Source: Aricia agestis (Eukaryota; Arthropoda; Insecta; Lepidoptera; Lycaenidae). From it: a stretch of 64,000 nucleotides of DNA. Positions 34,406-43,877 of this stretch are shown here, piece by piece (within the stretch, counting starts at the first letter, position 1; the number at the start of each line of letters is the position of its first letter). The position numbers were made by a program, and so were the translations under genes. The notes beneath the pieces are model-generated. The model was not told where the DNA came from. It did no database searches and saw only the letters and a program-made list of their open reading frames with translations. The stretch covers positions 1,803,001 through 1,867,000 of the forward strand of contig NC_056427.1 of the NCBI RefSeq assembly GCF_905147365.1. The letters are read 5' to 3'.

Positions 34406-34880
34406 TCCTTACTAATATTGTGTGAAAGTGTTGGTTTGTTTGTTTGGAACTTCTTAACGCACAAACGACGAAACCCATTGAGATGATATTGGGTATTAAG
34501 CAGCGTTGCCAGATTTTATTTGTGCCAAGTCGGGACTCTGGAACTTTTTGAGCGAAAAAGCGGGATTCTTCAGTCAAAAGCGGGACAAAGTAAAAAAAAG
34601 TATAAAATGAAAAAAAAATGAAATTTTTATCTTTTTATTTGATTTAAAATAACGTTTACGTGACAATTAAGATAGCTAAAGTAGCCAAAGTAAATCCACC
34701 CCTCTACCTCCCCCACTCTTATCTTCATTACGCACCTTTCTTTCTCAGCAGTCGGCACGCTGCACGTACGTTCGAGTTATCCCCGAAAAGCGGCACGGGA
34801 AAAAATCGGGTCGGCCCGCCAAAATCGGGACATCTGGCTACGCTGGTATAAAGATACTTTGAGCGACGGGAAAGGACATA
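34406..34880 (+). mobile_element. Hel-A Helitron interrupted by a hAT element
   Basis: The 5' part 34406..34500 (TCCTTACTAATATTG, GTTTGTTTGTTT) resumes at 34854 with 'atactttgagcgacgggaaa' and stops at MITE-I near 34878. The two halves are contiguous once the hAT and one target copy are removed. Confidence 0.75.
34501..34845. mobile_element. hAT-type MITE inside a Helitron
   Basis: Ends CAGCGTTGCCAGAT and, inverted, CAGCGTAGCCAGAT. 8-bp flanks GTATTAAG and GTATAAAG differ at one base. The right part is GC-rich with 'aaaatcgggtcggcccgcc'. 345 bp, non-coding. Confidence 0.8.
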
Positions 34881-35040
34881 CAGTCCGACAAGGCATTATA
34901 TGAACGTGGCGAGAAAAGGAACTAAACGCTTCTATCATACAAAAACGTCATTTTTGACATAATATGTTTGACAGTTCTCCTTTACCAGCAGCGCCTATTG
35001 ACATCATTGACACATTCATTTAAAGCCTTGTCAAACTGTA
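34878..35040. mobile_element. MITE-I, full length
   Basis: Ends 'acagtccgacaaggcatt' and 'aaagccttgtcaaactgt'; usual interior 'aggaactaaacgc', 'gacagttctcctttaccagc'. Confidence 0.75.
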
Positions 35041-35121
35041 GTACAGTTCGACAAGGCTTTATTTGAACGGGGGTGACATTAATGGGAGCGCTGCTGGGAA
35101 AGGAGAACTGTCAAACACATG
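35041..35121 (-). mobile_element. MITE-I half copy, inverted, abutting
   Basis: 'acagttcgacaaggctttat' to 'ggagaactgtcaaacacatg' is the reverse of the right half of the preceding element. The junction at 35040/35041 is end to end, so the pair can fold into a long stem. Confidence 0.7.
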
Positions 35122-35122
35122 T

Positions 35123-35443
35123 CGTAACCGATTTAAGTACTTTTTTCATTAAGAATTAAAGCAAGGCTTGAGCTGTGTTCCTATGTTTTATTTATTTTTT
35201 TGTATATTTTAGCCAGTTTCGTTTTCTGGGTGTTTGAACACAGAGGAAAATCTGGCCATTTTTTTGGGTTTTTGGACGTTGTTATCTTTTTTAATAATAA
35301 AATTATGAAAAAAAAAAGAAAACATAGGGACATGCTATTAGTGGCCATAGACATTCAGAAAAAAAAATCAAAACTCTACCGGCATTATCCAGGGAGGAAA
35401 CAGGGGTTTGCATGGAAAAACGGCGGTGTGGACTCCTCTTTAA
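35123..35443 (+). repeat. Repeat Q
   Basis: Matches 62843..63165: 'aaccgatttaagtacttttt', 'ggcttgagctgtgttcctat', 'ggaaaatctggccatttttt', 'gcattatccagggaggaaac', 'ggcggtgtggactcctct'. A 131-codon frame (35200..35595) crosses it but is not conserved in the other copy. Confidence 0.75.
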
Positions 35444-35962
35444 TTAAGATGCTAAGATTCTGCCAACAATTATGTTTGAGAACCGCTGTCTACAGGATAT
35501 TTTCAACTGTTTTTCGGTTATTCGATACCCCTATCATTGCTTCAATTGATTACATCGTATGGGGGTCGGACCATCCACTAATATTAATGAGATAGAAAAT
35601 CGATACGCACTTCTGAGTTTTGACACTTATAATAGTTTGATATCGGGAGAATGAGGGAACACGGGTGCAGTAGAAATAAAACGAAGAAACCATTGCTGTA
35701 GTGTATTGATAAATAAAGTCAGACATGCCCACTAGCTGTGGTGGGGTTGATGTAAAGGGATGTTCGCTCTTCGCGGAGAAGAGAATCTCGATGACATTCG
35801 ACATTCTCTTCTTCCGGTTGGAGTATTAGTGTTCTCTGTTCTCTTCTTCTTCTCGTAGCTGACGAGCCAGAGTGGTAGTGTTGAGTGATATAACGGTATT
35901 CTGTGTTTAATTTACTCTCCCTACAAGAATGTACAAGTTGTACAATGGGATATGTGGGAATA
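35444..35962. other. No gene recognised
   Basis: Contains GAAGAGAA/TTCTCTTC-rich sequence around 35770..35850 and 'tatggggttcggacc'-like text near 35560. An LTR-like end 'ctccctaca' at about 35922 is too weak to call. Confidence 0.35.
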
Positions 35963-36128
35963 CGTGGGAGAGCCATGCTTCGGCACGAATGGGCCGGCTC
36001 GACCGGAGAAATACCACGTTCTCACAGAAAACCGGCGTGAAACAGCACTTGCGCTGTGTTTCGTCGAGTGAGTGAGTTTACCGGAGGCCCAATCCCCTAC
36101 CCTATTCCCCTCTCGTCCCTCCCCTATT
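35963..36128 (+). mobile_element. SINE-B, cut off by a hairpin
   Basis: A normal head from CGTGGGAGAGCCATGC into the pyrimidine tract, ending in 'ccctcccctatt'. The rest of the SINE is absent; a perfect palindrome follows immediately. Confidence 0.85.
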
Positions 36129-36212
36129 CGCCACGTACGGCACACAACAAAATCTCGGCGGTACCAGCCTTATACTACTGGCCGAGATTTTGTTGTGTGC
36201 CGTACGTGGCGA
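36128..36212. repeat. Perfect 32-bp-arm hairpin, 21-nt loop
   Basis: The arm at 36128..36159 (beginning TCGCCACGTACGGCACACAA) and the arm at 36181..36212 are exact reverse complements. The loop is 36160..36180. Complete identity of the arms indicates recent origin or selection. Size resembles a hairpin RNA precursor, but no promoter or conservation can be shown here. Confidence 0.95.
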
Positions 36213-36384
36213 CGCATTGATACTATGGCGCACACATACAAGCCGCGCGCGGTGTCTTTGTATGAAGATAACTTACTTCCCCTCCTTTTACTATGGTAAC
36301 GTAGTCCTCTGATTCCTCCTTCAAAATAGAGCCTATCAAATTATTTTTATAAATATCTTCAGGAAGAGTGACTCCAAGTCCAAG

Positions 36385-36874
36385 CCGCTGAACAGATTTT
36401 GGTGAAATTTGGTATAGAGAAACTTGAATCCCAGGAAAGGACATTGGATACTCTGTATCCCGGAAAAATTTATACGTGGGAGAGCCATGCTTCGGCACGA
36501 ATGGGCCGGCTCGCCCGGATAAATACCACGTTCTCACAGAAAACCGGCGTGAAACAGCGCTTGCGCTGTGTTTCGCCGAGTGAGTGAGTTTACCGGAGGC
36601 CCAATCCCCTAACCCCTACCCTATTCCCTTCCCTACCCTCAACTATTCCCTTCCCTTCCCTTCCCTACCCTCCCCTATTACCCTATTTCCTCTTAAAAGG
36701 TCGGCGGCGCACTTGCAGCTCTTCTGATGCTGCGAGTGTCCATGGGCGACGGAAGTTGCTTTCCATCAGGTGACCCGTTTGCTCGTTTGCCCCCTTATTT
36801 CATTAAAAAAAAAATACAGTTCCCGCGCAATAAACGAATATTTGCGCAACGGAGTTGCAGGCGTCATCTAGTTA
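36385..36874 (+). mobile_element. Hel-A Helitron split by SINE-B
   Basis: The 5' part (36385..36474: 'aagccgctgaacagattttg', 'tgtatcccggaaaaat') resumes at about 36815 with 'acagttcccgcgcaataaac', a GCAACGGAGTTGC stem and GGCGTCATCTAG. The SINE entered within the A/T-rich 'ggaaaaatttat'. Confidence 0.85.
36475..36814 (+). mobile_element. SINE-B, full length, inside a Helitron
   Basis: A complete copy from CGTGGGAGAGCCATGC to 'ccttatttcatt' plus A10. It is younger than the Helitron it interrupts. Confidence 0.9.
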
Positions 36875-36889
36875 TTACCAGACACCCTT

Positions 36890-37061
36890 AAATTTTATTA
36901 AAGTACTAGATATTTGACCGAGCTTTGCGCGGTATTCGTTAAAACACGAATAAAATGACATTTTATAAAAATGATTCCTAGCTAGATCGATTTATCGCCC
37001 CCGAAACCCCCTTTATGCTAAATTTCATGAAAATCGTTGAAGCTGATTCCGAGATTCCAAA
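36890..37061 (+). repeat. Unclassified repeat ('gcccccgaaaccccc')
   Basis: 'agctagatcgatttatcgcc', 'aaatttcatgaaaatcgttg' and 'gattccgagattccaaa' form a block I recognise as a common lepidopteran repeat. No termini are visible and only one copy is present here. Confidence 0.4.
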
Positions 37062-37295
37062 ATTCCGAGACTCCAAAAATGTCCGGCACTGGAAGACGAG
37101 ATTCCTCCACTTACCGCGAAGAATGTACCTTTCTCGAAGGTCAGGTAGACCTTCAGAACTGGATACTCCTAAAGTAACCGCGACCAAAACTCGATAGTTA
37201 CTCGTCGTTCTTACCTCTGCAGAGGCTGCACAAACAGGTAAATTTTCAGCTTTACGAAACTGAGGAAGGTCTGGCCGTCGTAGGCTCTTACTCTA
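37062..37295 (-). mobile_element. 'AAGAGCCAG' TIR element, partial copy
   Basis: In reverse it matches the left half of 15313..15719: 'agaggtaagaacga', 'tcgcggttact', 'tccagttctgaaggtctac', 'ctgaccttcga'. One inverted end ('aagagcc') is kept; the other is absent. Confidence 0.6.
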
Positions 37296-37485
37296 CAGCA
37301 TGACTGGTGCTGACTGGAGACATGTTCAATACTCGAGGACTTGATATTTGGCTATTAAATAAGTTGAAAAAAAAATCAATTGATCACTGTCCACTGAGTA
37401 AAATGTGTAGCTTAAAGTTAAATAATTATTTACCCAACGCCGCGGACACCGCGCGCGGAAGGGGTAGCACGCGCGGCCGCATAGT

Positions 37486-38013
37486 ATTTTTTTTTTTTTA
37501 TGAAATAAGGGGGCAAACGAGCAGACGGGTCACCTGATGGAAAGCAACTTCCGTCGCCCATGGACACTCGCAGCATCAGAAGAGCTGCAAGTGCGTTGCC
37601 GGCCTTTTAAGAGAGAATAGGGTAATAGAGGAGGGTAGGGAAGGGAAGGGAATAGTTGAGGGTAGGGAACAAGGGCGTCGCCAGCCGATGGCGCAAGGGG
37701 GGGCAAGTTGACTTTACCTACTACAATTGTTCATACTTTTCTCATTCTCTACGCCAGATTTTAATATTAGGCAACATTATATTTGGCAACTTTTTTAGAA
37801 TCTCTAGGGGGGGCAGCTGCCCCTCCCTGCCCCCCCTTGGCGACGCCCTTGGTAGGGAAGGTAATAGGGTAGGGGTTAGGGGATTGGGCCTCCGGTAAAC
37901 TCACTCACTCGGCGAAACACAGCGCAAGCGCTGTTTCACACCGGTTTTCTGTGAGAACGTGGTATTTATCCGGTCGAGACGGCCCATTCGTGCCGAAGCA
38001 TGGCTCTCCCACG
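37486..38013 (-). mobile_element. SINE-B split by a hAT element
   Basis: Poly(T) then 'atgaaataagggggcaaacg' to the reversed head at 38013, with 182 bp of foreign sequence plus an 8-bp duplication in the GGTAGGGAA tract. ATAGT on both sides is a possible SINE target duplication. Confidence 0.9.
37670..37851. mobile_element. hAT-type MITE in SINE-B
   Basis: Ends CAAGGGCGTCGCCA and, inverted, CAAGGGCGTCGCCA: identical. Flanked by GTAGGGAA on both sides (37662..37669, 37852..37859). Next to the ends are G-rich/C-rich runs, 'aagggggggcaa' and 'tgccccccctt'. The host tract is itself repetitive, so the duplication is suggestive rather than proof. Confidence 0.9.
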
Positions 38014-38377
38014 TATAGTTACTAACGTATATTTACTAACTGTCCATGATTCATTTATTTAAAGGGAAATTTGGTCAGAAATTAAGTACATAATTTTATT
38101 ACATAATTATAATGAGAATCGAGTACCGAGTACTCTCCTTAAGTATTGATCACGTCTCACCAGTTATGCTCTATAATGGACCTTACCATGTGTAATTTTC
38201 GTCTAATTATATTCCACAATATCCTTTAACATTGTACTCTACTTAACCTCTTAAGAGGTGCGACCTGACCTAGACTAATTGCAAAGGACATTCATAAAAC
38301 GTTGTATGGGATTTGTCATTGCCATGACACTATGATCGCATTGACACCGTACATTTTTACGCAACAAATACTCTATC
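38014..38377. other. No gene recognised
   Basis: AT-rich spacer. Confidence 0.4.
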
Positions 38378-38584
38378 AGCGGGGCTAAAATGGTCGCTTT
38401 GGAGTATCATAATAATATTATGAATTATAATATGATTCTTTTTTTAAATCGCAAAATGGTCACTCTGCTTGCAATTCATGTCCAGTTTCGTACTAATTTG
38501 ACATTCGTCTGTTTGACAGTTTTGACAATTCATTTGCTGAATTGATTGAGAGGAATTGCTAAATGTCACCATTTTAGCCCCGCT
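38378..38584 (+). mobile_element. MITE-J, intact
   Basis: Perfect inverted ends AGCGGGGCTAAAATGGT / ACCATTTTAGCCCCGCT; 207 bp. Interior: an AT palindrome 'ataatattatgaattataat' and 'tttgacagttttgacaattc'. Reference copy for the split copy at 17534 and the reversed partial copy at 50835. Confidence 0.85.
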
Positions 38585-39227
38585 CCTTCTCTTTAATATC
38601 TTCAAACCATCTTCATTGGCAAAATGTATTACGCATAGTGCGAACAGAATTTAAATTTAGAACATTTAAATATAGAACGCACTAGACTTGTCTGATGTCT
38701 CCCAGGTAGATGCAATGAACTTACATCATTCAGCCAAAGACCATAGACAATAGGATGCATTTTTTTAAGAATCCGCACTGTAAGTTTCTGCCTTCAAGTA
38801 GATCTACATTTTGACGTAAGTATTAACTTTTTAAAACTCTTTAAAAATGTATGTCATAATTTTGACTTTTTTTTGCTTTAACCCGGCACTAGTTAAAGTT
38901 TCCAATTTCTTTAAAAATATTTATATACCATTTTAAACGTTTACGCTTAACCATAAATTAATAATTACTCGTTTGAAGCTACATTAGTCATCAGAAACAA
39001 CATTTTAAACGCCAGCATGTTCGCTAAGTGGTTGTGAAATTTTGAGGTTATGGTGTCAAGTGTTCCCACGGTTAAAAAAACATCAAACTTAAATAAATGA
39101 CACGTTTAGGAGGAAATTACTTTGATTACAATAGAATTTTCCAGAAAATACTCAAAATTACGCAAATAAGTACAAGTTTGCGAATATTAACGCCCGCCGG
39201 GTGGTGGGCCTGCATTTTCAGCAACAA
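38585..39227. other. No gene recognised
   Basis: AT-rich spacer. Confidence 0.4.
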
Positions 39228-39345
39228 AAATATCGTAATGTGGTATCTCCATACCAAATTTCATCTAAATCGTTTCAGCCGTTTAAGCGTAAAGAGGTAA
39301 CGTACAGACACACTTTCGCATTAATAATATCAGTGAGGATTAAAG
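39228..39345 (-). mobile_element. Hel-A Helitron, 5' half
   Basis: 'ccataccaaatttcatctaa', 'cagccgtttaagcg', 'cagacacactttcgcatt', degenerate terminus 'atcagtgaggat'. Confidence 0.65.
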
Positions 39346-39850
39346 AGCCGAAGAATGCTACGCAATAGTGACGACACAGCCTTCGCAAGTTACGATGTGC
39401 TGTCGCAATGTTTATGAATGACAAAACCGAAAACTGACAATTCATTCATAAATTAAAACATAACAAAACATTGTAAATAAGACCTAAAAACCTTTGATCT
39501 TTGCTTAAAAAATGTCACTTCCTATGAACTTTGCTTCGATTAAAAAAAACAAAATGTCATACCATAGTTCGAAACTCAAATTCCTGTCAATGCATTTGAT
39601 GTTCCACGCTCTTGGTTAATTCATTCCCTAGCACCCAATAAGACGAGTATGCCACTTTATATAAACAAATGCGTAACAACCTTTCCCACGCGTTAGACAG
39701 AGATGGCGATATGTCCGGTCTCTTTCCAAAATGTGTCAAGGAATAGGGAATATTAGGTACCTACTCAAAGGAGCAGAGGGCGTTACTAGCACTTAATGCA
39801 GTAAATAATCCGAACAGAATCCGAGATGTTGCACACGTCATATCGGAACT
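39346..39850. other. No gene recognised
   Basis: AT-rich; no element termini. Confidence 0.4.
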
Positions 39851-40320
39851 AGTCCTAGATGTCGCCCGCAACTCCGTTACGCCAAAATTCGTTTATCGCA
39901 CAGGAACCGTACATTTTTCCGGGATAAAAAGTACTTATCCTAGGGACTTTTTTTACAAAATAAGGGGGCAAACGAGCAAACGGGTCACCTGATGGAAAGC
40001 AACTTCCGTCGCCCATGGACACTCGCAGCATCAGAAGATCTGCAGCAGGTGCGTTGCCGGCCTTTTAAGAGGGAATAAGGTAATAGGGGGGATGGGTAGG
40101 GATGGGAATAGGGAAGGGTAGGGAATCGAATAGTGTAGGGGATTGGGCCTCCGGTAAACTCACTCACTCGACGAAACACAGCGCAAGCGCTTTTGACGCC
40201 GGTTATTTGTGAGAACGTGGTATTTCTCCGGTCGAGCCGGCCCATTCGTGCCGAAGCATGGTTCTCCCACGTCTACTTAAAGTATCTCCATACCAAATTT
40301 CAGCAAAATCGGTACAGTGG
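39851..40320 (-). mobile_element. Hel-A Helitron split by SINE-B
   Basis: The 3' part (39851..39947: CTAGATGTCGCCCGCAACTC, 'cgcacaggaaccgtac') resumes at 40272 with 'cttaaagtatctccatacc'. GGGACT / CTACT remnants flank the SINE. The 5' end of the Helitron is cut near MITE-C. Confidence 0.8.
39947..40271 (-). mobile_element. SINE-B inside a Helitron
   Basis: A short poly(T), 'caaaataagggggcaaacga', and the complete body to the reversed CGTGGGAGAACC head. Confidence 0.85.
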
Positions 40321-40340
40321 CTCTTTCTCATGTGGCTTAA

Positions 40341-40792
40341 GGTGACGCCTAGTTAAATTAAAAAACCGTGTTGGATACGTTTTAGATTGTTTGTTTTCTA
40401 TGAGAGGACGGGCCGGCCTCTCATAGAAAACAAGAAATGGAACAGCAAAAAATGAAAAGGGCGTAAGCGACAAAATGGTTTTTATCGCGTATACACTTTA
40501 ATTTGCCCATATAAGCTATGGGCAAATTAAAGTGTATGCTTGAACCAATCTATGTACAAATTTTGGAAGCTTAAATCACTCTCCTCTGTTGGCAAAATTA
40601 GAAGCCCTTTTTTACAGAGGTCTTTTTGATTGATTATTCTGTGTTATTAAAATTTACCAATCGCGTTATGCTATGGGTAATTCGATGACAAAGACATGAT
40701 GAATACTGACAATGAACGTTAATTTCTTAGCTTTAGTCATTGCTGAGATAAATGATATCGCTACAGCTAAATTATCAAGGCGTCGCGTCGCC
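40341..40792 (+). mobile_element. MITE-C, TTAA-flanked, with two new hairpins
   Basis: GGTGACGCC to GGCGTCGCGTCGCC, flanked by TTAA (40337..40340, 40793..40796). Collinear with 10037..10444 except for two perfect inverted repeats: 17-bp arms at 40391..40407 and 40417..40433, and 21-bp arms at 40491..40511 and 40517..40537. Confidence 0.8.
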
Positions 40793-40879
40793 TTAAAGTA
40801 GAGTTCGAGCAGCCATTTTGTTTCCTTTCTTAACCACCCGCATTACCAAATATGGTTAAATATGAATTATTGCCTGTGT

Positions 40880-40957
40880 TAATTTATGTATCAGAGAAGT
40901 TAATTCATAGGCAAGCCGGACCTACGTTATTTGGTTGCGTTATGTCAATCCCGTGAC
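40880..40957 (+). mobile_element. MITE-X, half copy
   Basis: 'gtatcagagaagttaattca', 'ccggacctacgttat', 'gttatgtcaat' match one arm and part of the centre of the copy at 60799..60938. The other half is lost, and MITE-O begins where it stops. Confidence 0.6.
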
Positions 40958-41161
40958 CTAAGGGCCGGGACCACGCCGGGACACATAAACACGATACGAC
41001 GTCGTGTCGTACCACGATGCGGCATCGTGGGAATCTACGACGAGCATCGTAAAAAACTACGTCGCGACATCGTAACGCGCGTCGTAGAAACTCACGATGA
41101 ACGCATCGTGGTACGAGTTACGACACGACGTCGTATCGTATTTATGTGTCCCGGCCTTTAG
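40958..41161. mobile_element. MITE-O, CpG-rich fold-back
   Basis: Ends CTAAGGGCCGGGAC and, inverted, CTAAAGGCCGGGAC; both arms continue through 'cacataaacacgatacgacg'. The interior is packed with CGTCG/CGACG words such as ACGACGTCGT (two copies) and CATCGTGG. Strikingly GC- and CpG-rich for this window. A 76-codon frame crosses it by chance. Confidence 0.8.
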
Positions 41162-41194
41162 TCCTGACGCGAGTAAAAAAATTGTGTAACCTAA

Positions 41195-41362
41195 AAAAGT
41201 GTACATTTTTCCGTTAAAAAATCCTTTGTTCTTTCCCGGGACTCGACATATCCATACAAACTTTCAGCAAAATCGGTTCAGCGGGTAGGTAAGAAACGAT
41301 GAAGTGGTAACCAACCGACACACAGACAAAATATACTTTCGCTTTTATTTGTATGGTTGTTA
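41195..41362 (-). mobile_element. Hel-A Helitron, partial
   Basis: 'gtgtacatttttccgttaa', 'tctttcccgggactcg', 'cagcaaaatcggttcagcgg'; the 3' terminus is missing. Confidence 0.65.
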
Positions 41363-41497
41363 GTTTAGATATACATATAGTATCTGGGAAAGAATGTTTA
41401 AGCCGACATAGTATGTAATATGAGTAAATGTAAACATAGCTTTCATAGAAATCTTTGTCATGGCTTAATAGCAAACAAAATTAAAAGATTACGGATA

Positions 41498-41857
41498 CGT
41501 GGGAGAGCCACGCTTCGGCACGAATGGGCCGGCTCGACCGGAGAAATACCACGTTCTCACTTCTCACAGAAAACCGGCGTGAAACAGCGCTTGCGCTGTG
41601 TTTCACCGAGTGAATGAGTTTACCGGAGGCCCAATCCCCAACCCTATTCCCTTCCCTGCCCTCCCCTATTCTCTTCCCTTCCCTACCTTTCCCTATTCCC
41701 TTCCCTTCCCTACCCTCCCCTATTACCCTATTCCCTCTGAAAAGGCCGGCTACGCACTTGCAGCTCTTCTGATGCTGCGAGTGTAAATGGGCGACGGATG
41801 TTGCTTTCCATCAGGTGACCCGTTTGCTCGTTTGCCCCCTTATTTCATAAAAAAAAA
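41498..41857 (+). mobile_element. SINE-B, full length
   Basis: From CGTGGGAGAGCCACGC to 'ccttatttcat' plus A9, with a slightly longer pyrimidine tract and a duplicated TTCTCAC. The words 'cctatttcat' + A8 recur just after it at 41872..41890. Confidence 0.9.
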
Positions 41858-42373
41858 TGTACCAATAGTTCCTATTTCATAAAAAAAAGGTGTCATCATA
41901 TGTTATACTGAAATAAAAACATAAAATTATATGTTTTAATTACAATTAGTCTTTATGCTAAAACAACCGTGGGAACATTTTTCAGCGATAAATATTGTCT
42001 GTGTTTCTTAATATCAAAATCAATCGTTGTTTGTGAAAGAGCCTATATTACGATAAAATCTATTATTATCTGTCAGATTGCAAAGAAAAGCCTATTATAT
42101 AATTTTTCATCAGAGAAAACTTCAGAACTCTAGCTATAGTAAAAACTTTAAGACGAGGCACTACTGCAGTTCCAAACTCGTCGCACGTCTTACACTATAC
42201 AATATTATATTCTATTTGGAGTTACGCCAAACAGTAACATTTTCCTAGAAAGCTAGGACATACGCCAAATTTCCTCTATTATGATTACTGACATAACATT
42301 TAAACTATGTCAAGATCTGGGGGCACGACTGGCTTGGCTATTTCGTTACTTACTTCAGATCAGAAACTAAATA
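41858..42373. other. No gene recognised; edge of a palindrome
   Basis: AT-rich. 'cttacttcagatcagaaact' (42351..42370) is inverted at about 42590..42612 inside fold-back R. Confidence 0.45.
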
Positions 42374-42802
42374 TCCCACCAAAAACATTTCTTGTAAAAT
42401 GTTGCCGAGACGACATAAATAGGGATTACTCTGTGAAAAATATATGACATCTAATGTAGAGCCAAGCTTCTTAATCTACACGGCCTATCTCTACTGACTC
42501 TAACTTAAACAAATTCTACATACCAGTAAATATTATGTATAGCTTGAGGCTTCGCCGTTTCGCTACCGTCGCGGAGGTGATGCGAATATTTAGTTTCTGA
42601 TCTGAAGTTAGTAACGGAACAGCCGAGCCATACCGTACTGTATATTTACTGGTATACATAGAATTTATTGAAGTTAGGGTCGGTAGAGTTAGACCGTGTA
42701 GATTCAGAAGCTTGGCTCTACATGAGATCTGAAATCTTTTTCACAGAGCAAACCTTACGTGGTCGTCTTGGCAACATTTTACATGAAAGGTTTTTGATGG
42801 GA
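42374..42802. mobile_element. Fold-back R, long-armed
   Basis: Left TCCCACCAAAAACATTTC and right inverse TCCCATCAAAAACCTTTC open arms of about 170 bp. They include 'gtaaaatgttgcc', 'tgtagagccaagcttct' and 'aaattctacat'. The centre has 'cgccgtttcgctaccgtcg'. A half copy is at 58287..58640. Confidence 0.75.
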
Positions 42803-42879
42803 TTATATTTTATTCGCGTTAAGCTTGAAGTGATACGTAAAAGAGGATATTAACCCCAATCCATACTGATCTATACTAA

Positions 42880-43096
42880 CATTATAAATGCGAAAGTATC
42901 TCTGTCTGTCTGTCTGTCTCGCTTTCACGCCAAAACTACTGAACCGATTGTAATGAAATTTTGTACACAGATAGTCTAAAGCCTGAGAAAGGACATAGGC
43001 TACTTTTTAACTGGAAAATTAATTGGACACCAATTTTGTTGACACCGCGCGCTATAAACTGAAGTCCACGCGGACGAAGTCGCGGGCAACAGCTAG
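42880..43096 (+). mobile_element. Helitron, subfamily with 'gacgaagtcgcgggc' end
   Basis: Starts TCTATACTAACATTATAAAT, has TCTGTCTGTCTGTCTG and 'ctactgaaccgattgtaatg', and ends 'gcgggcaacagctag' followed by T. The 3' end carries a GTCCACGCGGAC stem. Confidence 0.8.
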
Positions 43097-43285
43097 TATT
43101 ATTATAAAAGCGAAAGTGTGTCTGTCTGTTACCTCTTCACGCCCAAACCGCTGAACCGATTTTGCTGAAATTTGGTATGCAGATACTTTGGGTCCCGGGA
43201 AAGGACACAGGATTTTTATCCCGGAAAAATGTACGGTTTCATCCCAATAAACGAATTTGGCTCATCAGTTGCTGGCATCATCTAG
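43097..43285 (+). mobile_element. Hel-A Helitron directly behind another subfamily
   Basis: 'attattataaaagcgaaag' starts at the preceding element's CTAG, so the usual TCCATACTA end is gone. The body and 'ggcatcatctag' end are typical. Confidence 0.8.
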
Positions 43286-43707
43286 TGTTTCAATAAAGCT
43301 TATAAGCTAATGCTATGAAGGCAAAAGAAAAAAAAAATATAATAAGCCTTCAGAGCATTAGGCGGTTTTCTTTACTCTTAATTATATAATTTAAATTCTT
43401 ATATTACTTACAAGCAAAGTTATAATTATAATTCAACCGTTAGCCGAAATTGAAACCAGCTTCGAAGAAATTGGGTAAAGTCAGCAAAAAACCTCTTGCT
43501 ACTAAAATATTACCACAGCGAATAATACAGTTATATTGTCTCAGTCTAGCACATTGGAAAATGCATATGACAGACAAAGATCGAAAGATAAAATATAACT
43601 TATTATTCTTGTATTATAATCCTACATAAATACAGCTTTAATCAAGTTCGGAAGCTATCAAATAGCAATTAGAAGCGTCAAATGGACATTAATTTGACAT
43701 TAAATCA

Positions 43708-43758
43708 CTCATTCATTCATTCTTTCATTCATTCGTTCGTTCATTCATTCATTTATTC
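43708..43758 (+). repeat. (ATTC)n microsatellite
   Basis: Runs of CATT/CGTT tetranucleotides. Confidence 0.85.
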
Positions 43759-43877
43759 TTCACTTCTTTTGCTGACCGTCCGACATGACATGCGAACGAC
43801 ATGCTTCGAGAATGAGTCAGCAAAGTCATTGGAATTTAGGCGTGCACTACGGTCTCACAGAAAAGCGGACTAAAATC

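Noticed and set aside
35200..35595. 131-codon plus-strand open frame
   Set aside because: It lies mostly in repeat Q; the other copy (62843..63165) has indels that break the frame, so it is not conserved coding sequence.
35760..35935. Solo LTR
   Set aside because: The end 'ctccctaca' and the polypurine-like GAAGAGAA words are suggestive, but no matching TG start or target duplication was found.
40931..41161. Arginine-rich 76-codon frame
   Set aside because: Reads through the CGT/ACG-rich MITE-O; composition alone explains it.
41598..41786. Proline/phenylalanine-rich open frame
   Set aside because: Translation of the pyrimidine tract of SINE-B.
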